Below are positions 53,012 to 60,899 of a DNA stretch of 64,000 bases, one piece after another (the first letter of the stretch is position 1; each line of letters opens with the position of its first letter). Location of the stretch: assembly GCA_946555465.1 (NCBI GenBank), contig CAMNST010000001.1:1-64000 (forward strand), in the 5' to 3' direction. Position numbers and translations under genes: made by a program. The notes beneath the pieces were generated by a model. The model was not told the origin of the DNA. It did no database searches and saw nothing but the letters and a program-made list of their open reading frames with translations. This stretch comes from an uncultured Clostridia bacterium (GTDB taxonomy: Bacteria > Bacillota > Clostridia > Oscillospirales > Acutalibacteraceae).

Positions 53012-53710
53012 TTGATTAAAAAAATTAAAGACATATTTTTAAGATTGTTTAAAAAACAAAAATGTTATTACATAAATGGTCCCGAAACTTTGCCTGCTCC
53101 GCTTAGTCTGAAACGTGAACAGGAAATTATGGAGGAACTGAAAAACGGCAATGAAACAAACAGAGAACTTCTTATTGTGCACAATCTCAGGCTTGTTGTT
53201 TATATCGCCAAGAAATTTGAATCAAAAACAACTTCAACCGAAGATTTGGTGTCTATCGGAACAATCGGTCTTATGAAAGCTGTAAAAACATTTAATCCCG
53301 AAAAAAACATTAAACTTGCGACTTATGCTTCACGCTGTATTGAAAATGAAATCTTAATGTATCTCAGAAAAATCAATAATGCAAAAAGTGAAGTATCATT
53401 TGATGAGCCGCTTTCGGTTGACTGGGACGGAAACGAACTTACGCTTCGCGATGTTCTCGGAACGGATCCCGATGATGTTTTTGAAGAGATTGAATATGAT
53501 GATGAAAAAAGACTTCTCAGAAAAACAGTTGAGCAACTTCCCGAAAAGGAACGCCGCCTTATGGTTATGCGTTTTGGACTTGACGGAAAAAAGGGGCAGA
53601 CGCAGAAACAACTTGCAGATTCCATGGGAATATCCCAGTCATACATCAGCCGTCTTGAAAAGCGTATTCTTGAAAAAATCAGAAACGAGATGTTAAGGCA
53701 GGCCGGATGA
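53012..53710 (+). CDS. sigE: RNA polymerase sporulation sigma factor SigE
   Basis: 232 aa with a TTG start (TGAGGTG upstream, overlapping the spoIIGA stop). The first roughly 25 residues form the basic, amphipathic pro-sequence ahead of YYINGPETLPAPLS. Regions 2 (STEDLVSIGTIGLMKAVKTF), 3 and 4 (QKQLADSMGISQSYISRLEKR) are complete. SigE drives early mother-cell genes, so the organism is genetically equipped to sporulate. The usual next gene, sigG, is missing here. Confidence 0.95.
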   Translation: MIKKIKDIFLRLFKKQKCYYINGPETLPAPLSLKREQEIMEELKNGNETNRELLIVHNLRLVVYIAKKFESKTTSTEDLVSIGTIGLMKAVKTFNPEKNIKLATYASRCIENEILMYLRKINNAKSEVSFDEPLSVDWDGNELTLRDVLGTDPDDVFEEIEYDDEKRLLRKTVEQLPEKERRLMVMRFGLDGKKGQTQKQLADSMGISQSYISRLEKRILEKIRNEMLRQAG

Positions 53711-53728
53711 ATTTTTATAAAATAAGAA

Positions 53729-53753
53729 AAAGGGGCTGTTATGCAGTCCCTTT
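53729..53753 (+). terminator. Rho-independent terminator after sigE
   Basis: AAAGGGGCTG pairs with CAGTCCCTTT (one G-T pair) around TTATG. Confidence 0.6.
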
Positions 53754-53766
53754 AATAATTCTTAAG

Positions 53767-53795
53767 TTGAAAAGCAGTTAAAGATGCAGTATAAT
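53767..53795 (+). promoter_or_regulatory. Promoter of uppP
   Basis: TTGAAA (53767-53772), 17 bases, TATAAT (53790-53795), with a 55-base leader. Confidence 0.7.
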
Positions 53796-53851
53796 AAATA
53801 AGAAAATCATGTGCGGCATATATTTATATAGTTTGATGAAGGAGTCAGAAT

Positions 53852-54685
53852 ATGGATTTTATTGAAATTTTAAAAATTATTTTTCTCGGAATTGTTGAGG
53901 GAATAACCGAATGGCTGCCGATAAGCAGCACCGGCCATATGCTTCTTGTTGATGAGTTTATTACGCTTAATATGAGTGAATCATTCAAAGAAATGTTTTT
54001 TGTTGTAATTCAACTCGGTGCAATTATAGCGGTTGTTGTTATGTTCTGGAAAAAAATGTGGCCTTTTCAGATTAAGGATAAATCACAGCCTGTAATAAAA
54101 AAAGATATATTCAGCATGTGGTTTAAAGTTGTTGTTGCCTGCGTTCCGTCTGCTGTTTTAGGCCTTCTTTTCGATGATTTTCTTGAGGCGCATTTCGGCA
54201 ACGCTGTAACAATAGCAGTCATGCTGATTGTTTACGGTATCGCTTTCATTGCAGTGGAGCAGTGGAATAAAAAGCGTACTCCGAAAGTTGAGAAACTGGA
54301 TGACATTTCTTATCTTACTGCTTTTGTAATCGGGCTTTTTCAGGTGCTTTCGATGATTCCGGGAACTTCGCGTTCCGGTGCAACAATTATCGGTGCTCTT
54401 CTTATAGGTGTTTCAAGAACTGCAGCAGCAGAATTTACTTTCTTTCTTGCAGTTCCTACAATGGTGGGTGCCAGTGCACTTAAACTTATAAAATTCGGAT
54501 TCGATTTTACATCATCTGAACTTATCGCTCTTGTGCTGGGTATGGCTGTTGCATTTGTTGTTTCGCTTGTATGTATTAAGTGGCTTATGAGTTTCATAAA
54601 GAAACATGATTTCAAATTGTTCGGTTGGTACAGAATCATTCTCGGAATAATTGTTCTTGCTTATTTTTTTGTATTTGCAGGATAA
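53852..54685 (+). CDS. uppP: Undecaprenyl-diphosphatase UppP (BacA)
   Basis: 277 aa, about eight membrane helices. Signatures [19 protein letters not shown] (acidic E and S/T motif) and [17 protein letters not shown] (catalytic Ser/Arg) are complete. It dephosphorylates undecaprenyl pyrophosphate on the membrane so that the carrier lipid can be reused for wall synthesis; it also gives bacitracin resistance when abundant. Confidence 0.96.
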   Translation: MDFIEILKIIFLGIVEGITEWLPISSTGHMLLVDEFITLNMSESFKEMFFVVIQLGAIIAVVVMFWKKMWPFQIKDKSQPVIKKDIFSMWFKVVVACVPSAVLGLLFDDFLEAHFGNAVTIAVMLIVYGIAFIAVEQWNKKRTPKVEKLDDISYLTAFVIGLFQVLSMIPGTSRSGATIIGALLIGVSRTAAAEFTFFLAVPTMVGASALKLIKFGFDFTSSELIALVLGMAVAFVVSLVCIKWLMSFIKKHDFKLFGWYRIILGIIVLAYFFVFAG

Positions 54686-54739
54686 AATTAACCTGATTAG
54701 TCTATTTACTTTTAATAAGACAACAGTTTTCGATTTTTA

Positions 54740-54768
54740 TTGACTAAAGTAATTTGTAATGATATAAT
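54740..54768 (+). promoter_or_regulatory. Promoter of the epimerase-like gene
   Basis: TTGACT (54740-54745), 17 bases, TATAAT (54763-54768), about 40 bases before the ATG at 54807. Confidence 0.75.
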
Positions 54769-54806
54769 ATTACGGTAAAATATAGTTTTACGTGGAGGTA
54801 AAATTT

Positions 54807-55826
54807 ATGAACGTTCTTATTTTCGGAGGTACAGGTCTTCTCGGATCTGCTGCCGCACAAATCTTTATTGACCGTGGTCACAAGGTAAAAACCATTGCTC
54901 TTCCTCCTCTTCCGGAAGGTGCTCCAATCCCTGAGGAAATGGAAATAGAGTTTGGAAACTTCCTTGAACTTACAGATGAAGAACTTGAAAAAGCAATGAC
55001 AGGTATTGACGCTTTTGTTTATGCAGCAGGCGTTGATGAGCGTGTTGAATTTCCTGCTCCTGTTTATGAAGCATACAAGAAATACAATATTGATCCTGTT
55101 GACCGCTGCCTTGCTATGGCAAAGAAATGCGGTGTTAAGAGATGCGTAGTTCTCGGCTCATATTTTGCTTGGCTTGCAAAGGCTCGCCCTGATATGCAGC
55201 TCTGCAAAAAGCATCCATACATAAAGTCACGTGTTGACCAGGAAGAAGTTGCTTTCAAATATGCAGATGAAAACATGGGTGTAGGTGTTCTTGAACTTCC
55301 TTACATTTTCGGCACACAGCCGGGCCGCCGTCCTGTTTGGGTAATTCTTATTGAACAACTTCAGAGATTTGAAAAAATGCCTTTCACTATGTATCCAAAG
55401 GGAGGCACTGCAATGCTTACCGTTCGCCAGGTTGGTGAAGCAATCGTTGGTGCTGCCGAGCAGGTTGAAGGTGCAAGAGCATACGGCATTTCTTGCTACA
55501 ATATGACCTGGAGAGAATTCCTTAAAATCGTTTACCGTGCAATGGACGGTATTCCTGACAGAAAGATTGTTGATGTTCCGAAATGGACATTCCAGGCTTT
55601 TGGTCTTGTAATGAGAAAAGATTATGCAAAACGTAATGTTGAATCAGGTATTGACCCTGTTGGTCTTGCAGATATTATGGGTATGAATCTCTTCATTCCT
55701 ACCGATGATACAAAAGAACTCGGATGTACTCCTGATGATATTGAATCAGCAATCTTTGATTCAATCAAACTTTCTAAAGATTCTTTTGAAGGCAAAGCAA
55801 AACTCCTTGAAATGAAGGGTGAATAA
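54807..55826 (+). CDS. NAD-dependent epimerase/dehydratase family (SDR) protein
   Basis: About 339 aa from the ATG at 54807 (TGGAGG upstream). The Rossmann nucleotide loop is LIFGGTGLLGSAAAQ; DAFVYAAGVDE follows. The expected YxxxK reads PYIKSRVDQEE, so the Tyr-Lys spacing is not canonical and catalytic competence is unsure. Members act on nucleotide sugars or related ketones. Base composition and strong promoter suggest high expression. Confidence 0.8.
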   Translation: MNVLIFGGTGLLGSAAAQIFIDRGHKVKTIALPPLPEGAPIPEEMEIEFGNFLELTDEELEKAMTGIDAFVYAAGVDERVEFPAPVYEAYKKYNIDPVDRCLAMAKKCGVKRCVVLGSYFAWLAKARPDMQLCKKHPYIKSRVDQEEVAFKYADENMGVGVLELPYIFGTQPGRRPVWVILIEQLQRFEKMPFTMYPKGGTAMLTVRQVGEAIVGAAEQVEGARAYGISCYNMTWREFLKIVYRAMDGIPDRKIVDVPKWTFQAFGLVMRKDYAKRNVESGIDPVGLADIMGMNLFIPTDDTKELGCTPDDIESAIFDSIKLSKDSFEGKAKLLEMKGE

Positions 55827-55844
55827 TTAAGTATTCTGATTCTG

Positions 55845-55876
55845 GAGACGGTTGTGAAACAGCCGTCTCTTTTTTT
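55845..55876 (+). terminator. Rho-independent terminator
   Basis: GAGACGGTTGT (55845-55855) pairs with ACAGCCGTCTC (55859-55869) around GAA, then seven T. Confidence 0.9.
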
Positions 55877-55879
55877 GCA

Positions 55880-56095
55880 AAAAAATAAAGACATTGAAAT
55901 TCAATGCCTTTATAATCCACCCAGCCGCCGCAGACTGACAATAACCTGCATCATAAAGCAGGTGGGTTTTACTCCGATCACTTTGTGCTACCAGCGTCCT
56001 GCAAAAGCAGGGAGGTCTGCATTCCCGTTTCACGGAAGATAAATCCCTATTAAAACGTGTTCGGGTTACTAAAGCCCACGGTTGTCGAGAAGGGC
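55880..56095 (-). ncRNA. ssrS: Structured small RNA, probably 6S RNA
   Basis: About 210 nt, transcribed leftward after the DUF1292 gene. It has no open frame but many paired elements: TTCCGTGAAACGGGAA, CCTGCTTTTGCAGG, ACCTGCTTTATGATGCAGGT, and a GCAGAC/GTCTGC helix joining 56020-56015 with 55935-55930. CTTTA near the 5' end pairs with TAAAG near the 3' end. A hairpin AAAGGCATTG/CAATGTCTTT and seven U end it. Size, position and the paired-end layout suggest 6S RNA, which sequesters SigA polymerase; I cannot run a covariance model, so identity is tentative. Confidence 0.55.
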
Positions 56096-56119
56096 AGATT
56101 TTTATTAACTTTTTATTTC

Positions 56120-56437
56120 TTATTGCTCAGGCTCGAAATATTCAACATCATATTTCTTTTCTACCATTGCCATGAGAATATCGGATACCTGTTCGTATTC
56201 AACTTCGTCTTCAATTTCGGCAAGGTATTCTTCATCGCCTTCATTTATAACTTTAAGAATGATAACTTCAAAATCACCGTCAATAATTTCCTCGTCGGTT
56301 TCATGATAACGGGTGATAGCAACATAAACATCTTCGTCTGTTTCATATCTTTCCAAAAGTTCAAACATGATTTCGTTTCCGTCTTCATCACTTACGCTGA
56401 TAATATCCGGTTCATAGTATTCTTCTTCTATAGCCAT
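56120..56437 (-). CDS. DUF1292 domain protein (YrzB family)
   Basis: 105 aa, very acidic. EPDIISVSDEDGNEIMFELLER and YVAITRYHETDEEI match the DUF1292 family found throughout Firmicutes near alaS and ruvX. Function unknown. It has its own promoter (next entry), and GAAAGG lies before the ATG. The putative 6S RNA follows 25 bases after the stop. Confidence 0.9.
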   Translation of the reverse strand: MAIEEEYYEPDIISVSDEDGNEIMFELLERYETDEDVYVAITRYHETDEEIIDGDFEVIILKVINEGDEEYLAEIEDEVEYEQVSDILMAMVEKKYDVEYFEPEQ

Positions 56438-56468
56438 TTATTCACACGCCTTTCAAAAGTTTAATACT

Positions 56469-56497
56469 ATTATATATTTTAAAAGCCGTTTCGTCAA
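56469..56497 (-). promoter_or_regulatory. Promoter of the DUF1292 gene
   Basis: On the minus strand, TTGACG (56497-56492), 17 bases, TATAAT (56474-56469). Confidence 0.7.
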
Positions 56498-56575
56498 TAG
56501 TAATTAATTGTAAGAATCAAAATATAACTACTAGGTGAAATAAACAAAAAAATATAAAAATGTGCAAAAATACTA

Positions 56576-56604
56576 TTGACAACTGACAAAAGATGTGCTA
56601 TTAT
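56576..56604 (+). promoter_or_regulatory. Near-consensus promoter of the large RNA
   Basis: TTGACA (56576-56581), 17 bases, TATTAT (56599-56604) with extended -10 TGC at 56596-56598. One of the strongest promoters in the window, yet no protein gene follows for 670 bases. Confidence 0.85.
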
Positions 56605-56610
56605 TTAGTT

Positions 56611-57210
56611 GAACAAAGGAGATAACCTTTAGGAAGCAGTTAAAGGATTATGATAAAGAAACACTTGTTCAAATTTACGTAAAGGAGGCTTGTCCGATGG
56701 ATCTTGAACCAGGTCAGACAAGCACCCGAGTTGTAATACAGTGAAATAATAACGGATTTATGTTTCGGCAGAGGTAAAACGGAATTACCTACGGAAACAA
56801 CGCTTTAAAAGTAATTATTAGTTATTTTGCAGGCATTGTATAATTACACCGGGTGCCAACAAAAATTAAATAGTTTATATATAGATATAAATTTTCGATT
56901 ATTAACCTGCAGATAATCTGTGGTAATAAACCATAAAATAATTAACTAGCACAGGTGAATTCCAATGGACTGATAAGAAAGCCTGAAAAGAAAAAACAAA
57001 TCAGGTTTCAGAATTTAATTAATAAAATTGTAAAGGGCTGAAAGATAGTTAAAATAAATATAATTAGAATGAATATGATGAATTTTAATAATATGGTATT
57101 TTAAGTGTTTTGAGGGCAGACCAATGTACTGATTAAATTATCGTTAAATAATTAATTAAAATTAAATAAGGTTAAAACTCTCGGTATGAATTTGCCGAGA
57201 GTTTTTTTCT
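56611..57210 (+). ncRNA. Large structured non-coding RNA, about 600 nt (ROOL/OLE/GOLLD-like candidate)
   Basis: No open frame. Helices I can trace: TTGAACAA (56609-56616) with TTGTTCAA (56665-56672) enclosing CCTTTA/TAAAGG; GCTTGTC (56688-56694) with GACAAGC (56717-56723); a long-range helix ACCCG, TGTAAT and ACAGTG (56724-56743) with CATTGT, ATTACA and CGGGT (56834-56854), enclosing AGGTAA/TTACCT; then a UUAUUACC-type hairpin near 56900 and CCTGA/TCAGG near 56982-57006. CCAATGGACTGAT (56962-56974) recurs as CCAATGTACTGAT (57121-57133). A terminator (CTCTCGG/CCGAGAG, then seven T) closes it. Length and organism fit ROOL best, but class membership is unproven. Confidence 0.8.
57177..57208 (+). 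terminator. Terminator of the large RNA
   Basis: ACTCTCGG (57177-57184) pairs with CCGAGAGT (57195-57202), followed by a T-run to 57208. The next promoter begins immediately after. Confidence 0.9.
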
Positions 57211-57238
57211 TGCTTATTTCGCTATGCTGTCATATAAT
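57210..57238 (+). promoter_or_regulatory. Promoter of uxaB-uxaA
   Basis: TTGCTT (57210-57215), 17 bases, TATAAT (57233-57238), 40 bases before the ATG at 57279. Confidence 0.6.
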
Positions 57239-57278
57239 GAAAAAAATTATGTTTAACACATATATAAGAGGACTTGTT

Positions 57279-58613
57279 ATGAAAAAAATTCTACAAATCG
57301 GCGAAGGTAATTTTTTGCGTGCGTTTGCTGAATATTTTATTCAGAATGCAAAAAATTGCGGTGAAGATTTAAGCATTTCAATATGCCAGCCAAGAAAAAA
57401 TACAAAGATTATTAATCTGCTTAAGGCTCAGAACGAAAAATATAATATTTATCTGAAAGGCAGAAAAAACGGAAAAATAGTGGATGAAACCGTCAAAATT
57501 GACTGTGTATCCGATTGCATTGACAGTGTCGGTGAATTTGAAAAGTTAAAAAAATTTTTTGTCAGCAATGATTTGAAAATTGTTATTTCCAATACTACCG
57601 AGGCTGGAATTTGTTTTAATTACGATGATTGTTTTGATGATTATCCCGATATATCTTTCCCTGCAAAAATAACTTATCTCTTAAATGAGCGTTTTGCAAA
57701 TGGGGCAGACGGTTTGATTTTTCTGCCTGTTGAACTTATTGAAGATAACGGAGACCGTTTAAAACAATGTGTTCTTGATTATGCAAAACTATGGAATTAC
57801 GGCAATGCGTTTATTTCTTATGTCAATGAAAAATGCTTTTTCTGCAATACACTTGTCGACCGTATTGTGACAGGTCACATTGACGGTGACAGCGATGCCT
57901 GCTCGGTGGCGTGTGAGCCGTATGCCAGTTGGATTATTGAGGCAGATGAAAAAGTTTTTGATACTATTCCTTTTGCAAAATATAACAGTGAAATCCAATT
58001 TTGCGAGGATTTAAAACCTTATCGTCAGCGCAAAGTAAAAATTCTTAACGGTGCCCATACAATTACAGTACCTGCTGCTTATATGTGCGGTTTTGATATT
58101 GTACGTGATGTTATGAATGATGGTCTTTTCAGTAAATATGTTAATCTCGGTCTTGATGAAATAAAATCTACTATTGCAATGCCTGAAGATGAACTGTGTG
58201 CATTTGCAGATTCTGTGAAAGAACGCTTTAATAATCCGTTTATTGACCATAAACTTTATGATATTTCGCTTAACAGTATTTCAAAGTTTAATACAAGATG
58301 CCTGCCGTCAATTATTGATTATATTGAACTTAATAATAAGTTTCCGAAAATTCTTACCTTTTCATTTGCTGCTTTGATAGCGTTTTATATACATAAAGGT
58401 TCTGACAGAACTTATGTTATCAATGACAGTGAATCAGTTTTAAACTTTTTTGAAAATATATCCGCTAATCCTGTTCAAACCGTTCTTTCAAATAAAAATT
58501 TCTGGGGACGGGATTTAACGGAAATTTCAGGTTTGAGCGATATTGTTTCAGATTACTATGAAAAAATCTGCACAAACGGAATTAAAAACGCAGTTGAAGA
58601 GGCAGTAAAATGA
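57279..58613 (+). CDS. uxaB: Tagaturonate reductase (UxaB)
   Basis: About 444 aa from the ATG at 57279 (AGAGGA 6 bases upstream). A long-chain polyol dehydrogenase: the N-terminal ILQIGEGNFLRAFAEYF is typical of UxaB, LPVELIEDNGDRLK and KVKILNGAHTITVPAAYM (catalytic Lys, Asn and His region) follow. It reduces tagaturonate to altronate with NADH in galacturonate breakdown. Overlaps uxaA by 4 bases. Confidence 0.9.
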   Translation: MKKILQIGEGNFLRAFAEYFIQNAKNCGEDLSISICQPRKNTKIINLLKAQNEKYNIYLKGRKNGKIVDETVKIDCVSDCIDSVGEFEKLKKFFVSNDLKIVISNTTEAGICFNYDDCFDDYPDISFPAKITYLLNERFANGADGLIFLPVELIEDNGDRLKQCVLDYAKLWNYGNAFISYVNEKCFFCNTLVDRIVTGHIDGDSDACSVACEPYASWIIEADEKVFDTIPFAKYNSEIQFCEDLKPYRQRKVKILNGAHTITVPAAYMCGFDIVRDVMNDGLFSKYVNLGLDEIKSTIAMPEDELCAFADSVKERFNNPFIDHKLYDISLNSISKFNTRCLPSIIDYIELNNKFPKILTFSFAALIAFYIHKGSDRTYVINDSESVLNFFENISANPVQTVLSNKNFWGRDLTEISGLSDIVSDYYEKICTNGIKNAVEEAVK

Positions 58614-60082
58614 GTATCCTTTATAAAATTAATTGTGATGATAATGTGGCGGTTGCCCTTGAACCTATAAAAAAAGGTGCGGTAATTCATGATATTGAGA
58701 TTCAGGATGATATCCCCTTTGGTCATAAGGTTTTGCTCGCGGATTTAAAAAAGGGTGATAAAATAATTAAATACGGCAATCCGATAGGCAGTCTTAAGTG
58801 CGATGCATGTGCGGGTTCTCATATTCACGAACATAATCTGAAAACAGATTTGAATGAGATTAAAACATATGATTTCAGTAAAAATGAAAATCTCTATCAA
58901 TATCAAAACACAGATTTATGTTTTGATGGATATGTAAGAGAAGACGGACGGACTGCTGTAAGAAATGAAATATGGATAATTCCTACCGTCGGCTGCGTAA
59001 ATAACACCGTTCGTGCACTTGAAAAAGCAGCGGCGAAAATGAATTTTGATGAATGCGACGGCGTGTTTGCTTATACGCATCCTTACGGCTGCAGCCAGAT
59101 GGGCTGTGACCAGGAAAATACACGAAAAATTTTGGCGTCGCTTATTAATCATCAGAATGCAGGCGGAGTGCTTGTTGTTTCTCTTGGCTGCGAAAATACA
59201 AATATTAAGGAACTAAAAAAATATCTGGGAAAAATAAATGAAAAGCGTGTAAAATTTTTGGTGCTTCAGGATAGTGAAGACGAAATGGAAGATGGAATAA
59301 AATTTCTTAAAGAACTTTATTCATATGTTAAAACATTCAGACGGCAGAAACTTTCCGCCGATAATCTGGCGGTAGGTTTTAAATGCGGAGGTTCTGACGC
59401 TTTCAGCGGTATTACAGCCAATGCACTGTGCGGCAAACTTACTGACAGGTTGGTTTCATTCGGTGCAAAGGCAGTTCTTACCGAAGTCCCTGAAATGTTC
59501 GGTGCAGAGCATATTCTTATGAAGAGAGCAGAAAATAAGCAGGTTTTTGATGCAATATCTGCAATGATAAATGCGTTTAAAAAGTATTTTGCAGACCATA
59601 ATCAGGAATGTTACGAAAACCCATCTCCGGGAAATCACGATGGCGGAATTACAACGCTTGAAGAAAAGTCACTCGGTTGTATTCAGAAGGGCGGAAATGC
59701 CGTTGTAACAGATGTTCTGGGATATGGCGATCACGTGAGAAAAAAAGGACTGACCCTTTTAACTGGGCCCGGTAACGATATTGTTTCAACAACAAATCTT
59801 ACCTGCGCAGGTGCCGATATAATTCTCTTTACAACCGGCAGGGGAACGCCTCTCGGTGCACCTGTTCCTACTGTTAAAATATCATCCAACAGCGAACTTT
59901 ACAGGAGAAAGAAAAATTGGATTGATTTTAACGCAGGTGACCTTATCGGCGATAATGATATTGAAACAACTGTTGACAGTCTTCTTTCTGAAATCCTCGA
60001 AATTGCTTCGGGAAGAAAAACAAAAAATGAAATGAATCATTACCGTGAAATTGCAATATTCAAAGACGGCGTTATTATGTAA
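58610..60082 (+). CDS. uxaA: Altronate dehydratase (UxaA)
   Basis: 490 aa, full length. The N-terminal SAF domain (residues 1-75) carries GSHIHEHNLKTDL; the UxaA core has GCSQMGCDQENTR, VGFKCGGSDAFSGITANAL and PSPGNHDGGITTLEEKSLGC with iron-binding Cys. It dehydrates altronate to 2-keto-3-deoxygluconate. With uxaB it forms the middle of the galacturonate (pectin) pathway; uxaC, kdgK and kdgA are not in the window. Confidence 0.93.
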   Translation: MSILYKINCDDNVAVALEPIKKGAVIHDIEIQDDIPFGHKVLLADLKKGDKIIKYGNPIGSLKCDACAGSHIHEHNLKTDLNEIKTYDFSKNENLYQYQNTDLCFDGYVREDGRTAVRNEIWIIPTVGCVNNTVRALEKAAAKMNFDECDGVFAYTHPYGCSQMGCDQENTRKILASLINHQNAGGVLVVSLGCENTNIKELKKYLGKINEKRVKFLVLQDSEDEMEDGIKFLKELYSYVKTFRRQKLSADNLAVGFKCGGSDAFSGITANALCGKLTDRLVSFGAKAVLTEVPEMFGAEHILMKRAENKQVFDAISAMINAFKKYFADHNQECYENPSPGNHDGGITTLEEKSLGCIQKGGNAVVTDVLGYGDHVRKKGLTLLTGPGNDIVSTTNLTCAGADIILFTTGRGTPLGAPVPTVKISSNSELYRRKKNWIDFNAGDLIGDNDIETTVDSLLSEILEIASGRKTKNEMNHYREIAIFKDGVIM

Positions 60083-60093
60083 TCATTATAATA

Positions 60094-60130
60094 AAAATGC
60101 TGCCACGGAAAAATCCGTGACGGCATTTTT
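60094..60130. terminator. Bidirectional terminator between uxaA and the GNAT gene
   Basis: AAATGCTGCCACGGA pairs with TCCGTGACGGCATTT with one mismatch, loop AAAA, T-run on the plus strand. Confidence 0.8.
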
Positions 60131-60564
60131 TACAGACGCTGAATATATGCGGTTTTTTCAATCTTATTATAGCCTGCTTTTTGATAAAATTTATGTGTGC
60201 TTCGCTTTTTTGAACCGGTCATAAGCATAATTTTGTAACAGTTGTTTTGTTCGGCGATTTTTTTAGCATAATTCAGGCATTGTGTCGCCAGTCCTCTTTT
60301 TCTGTGGGATTTATATGTTATGACATTTTCAATTACGGCATAGGGCTGCTGGTTGTGTGTAAGATTTGGTACGATCACACATACGCAGGAAGAAACAATT
60401 TTTCCGTCTTCCTCGCAGACAATAATGTGATGGTTCTTATCTTCAAGAATCGTATTCCATATTTCTCTTGAGTTTTCGTTATTCGGTATCGGGGGATTGT
60501 GATGTAATTCTGTATAAAGGCTGCTTAATCCTTCAAAATCGTTTTCATTTATTTCTCTTATCAT
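60130..60564 (-). CDS. GNAT-family N-acetyltransferase
   Basis: 144 aa. VIENVITYKSHRKRGLATQCL is GNAT motif A and STHKFYQKAGYNKIEKTAY motif B. The substrate is unknown. Its stop lies on the edge of the terminator shared with uxaA. Confidence 0.88.
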   Translation of the reverse strand: MIREINENDFEGLSSLYTELHHNPPIPNNENSREIWNTILEDKNHHIIVCEEDGKIVSSCVCVIVPNLTHNQQPYAVIENVITYKSHRKRGLATQCLNYAKKIAEQNNCYKIMLMTGSKKRSTHKFYQKAGYNKIEKTAYIQRL

Positions 60565-60606
60565 ATAAATTACCTCTCGGTTTGATTATATATTAATTAT
60601 GTTCAC

Positions 60607-60635
60607 TTGACAAGTTTTAATATTTTTGATAATAT
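60607..60635 (+). promoter_or_regulatory. Promoter of the valS T-box transcript
   Basis: TTGACA (60607-60612), 17 bases, TAATAT (60630-60635). Confidence 0.7.
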
Positions 60636-60641
60636 TATTTC

Positions 60642-60878
60642 AATATTTAACGGCTGTGACAAAAAGGAGTAATTTATTATTTTCTTTCAGAGAGTGTTCG
60701 GTTGGTGAAAGAACACAGAAAAGGTAAATGAAGGTAGTTTTCGAGCCGGCAGAGTGAAACTAAGTAGTTTTGTCCGTATTCCTGCGTTAAAGGATTGAGT
60801 GGCATTTTATAATGCAATTTGAGTGGTACCACGGAATTTTATGCTTTCGTCTCATTGTGAGATGAAAGCATTTTTTAT
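60642..60878 (+). promoter_or_regulatory. T-box riboswitch of valS, valine specifier (GUA)
   Basis: Stem I opens with CGGCT, closing with AGCCG at 60744-60748, contains AGTAA (opposite strand of the specifier loop) and CAGAGAG. The specifier reads GTA at 60734-60736, a Val codon, followed by a purine. The T-box element GAGTGGTACCACGGAA is at 60821-60836. The terminator arms ATGCTTTCGTCTCA (60841-60854) and TGAGATGAAAGCAT (60858-60871) with a T-run follow. Uncharged tRNA-Val lets transcription continue into valS. Confidence 0.92.
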
Positions 60879-60899
60879 TATTTTTAAGGAGATGCAGTT

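Noticed and set aside
56640-56720. AAAGGAGG followed by ATG at 56698 in the large RNA as a small gene
   Set aside because: The frame from that ATG (GATGGATCTTGAACC on) stops within a short distance, and the bases take part in the GCTTGTC/GACAAGC helix.
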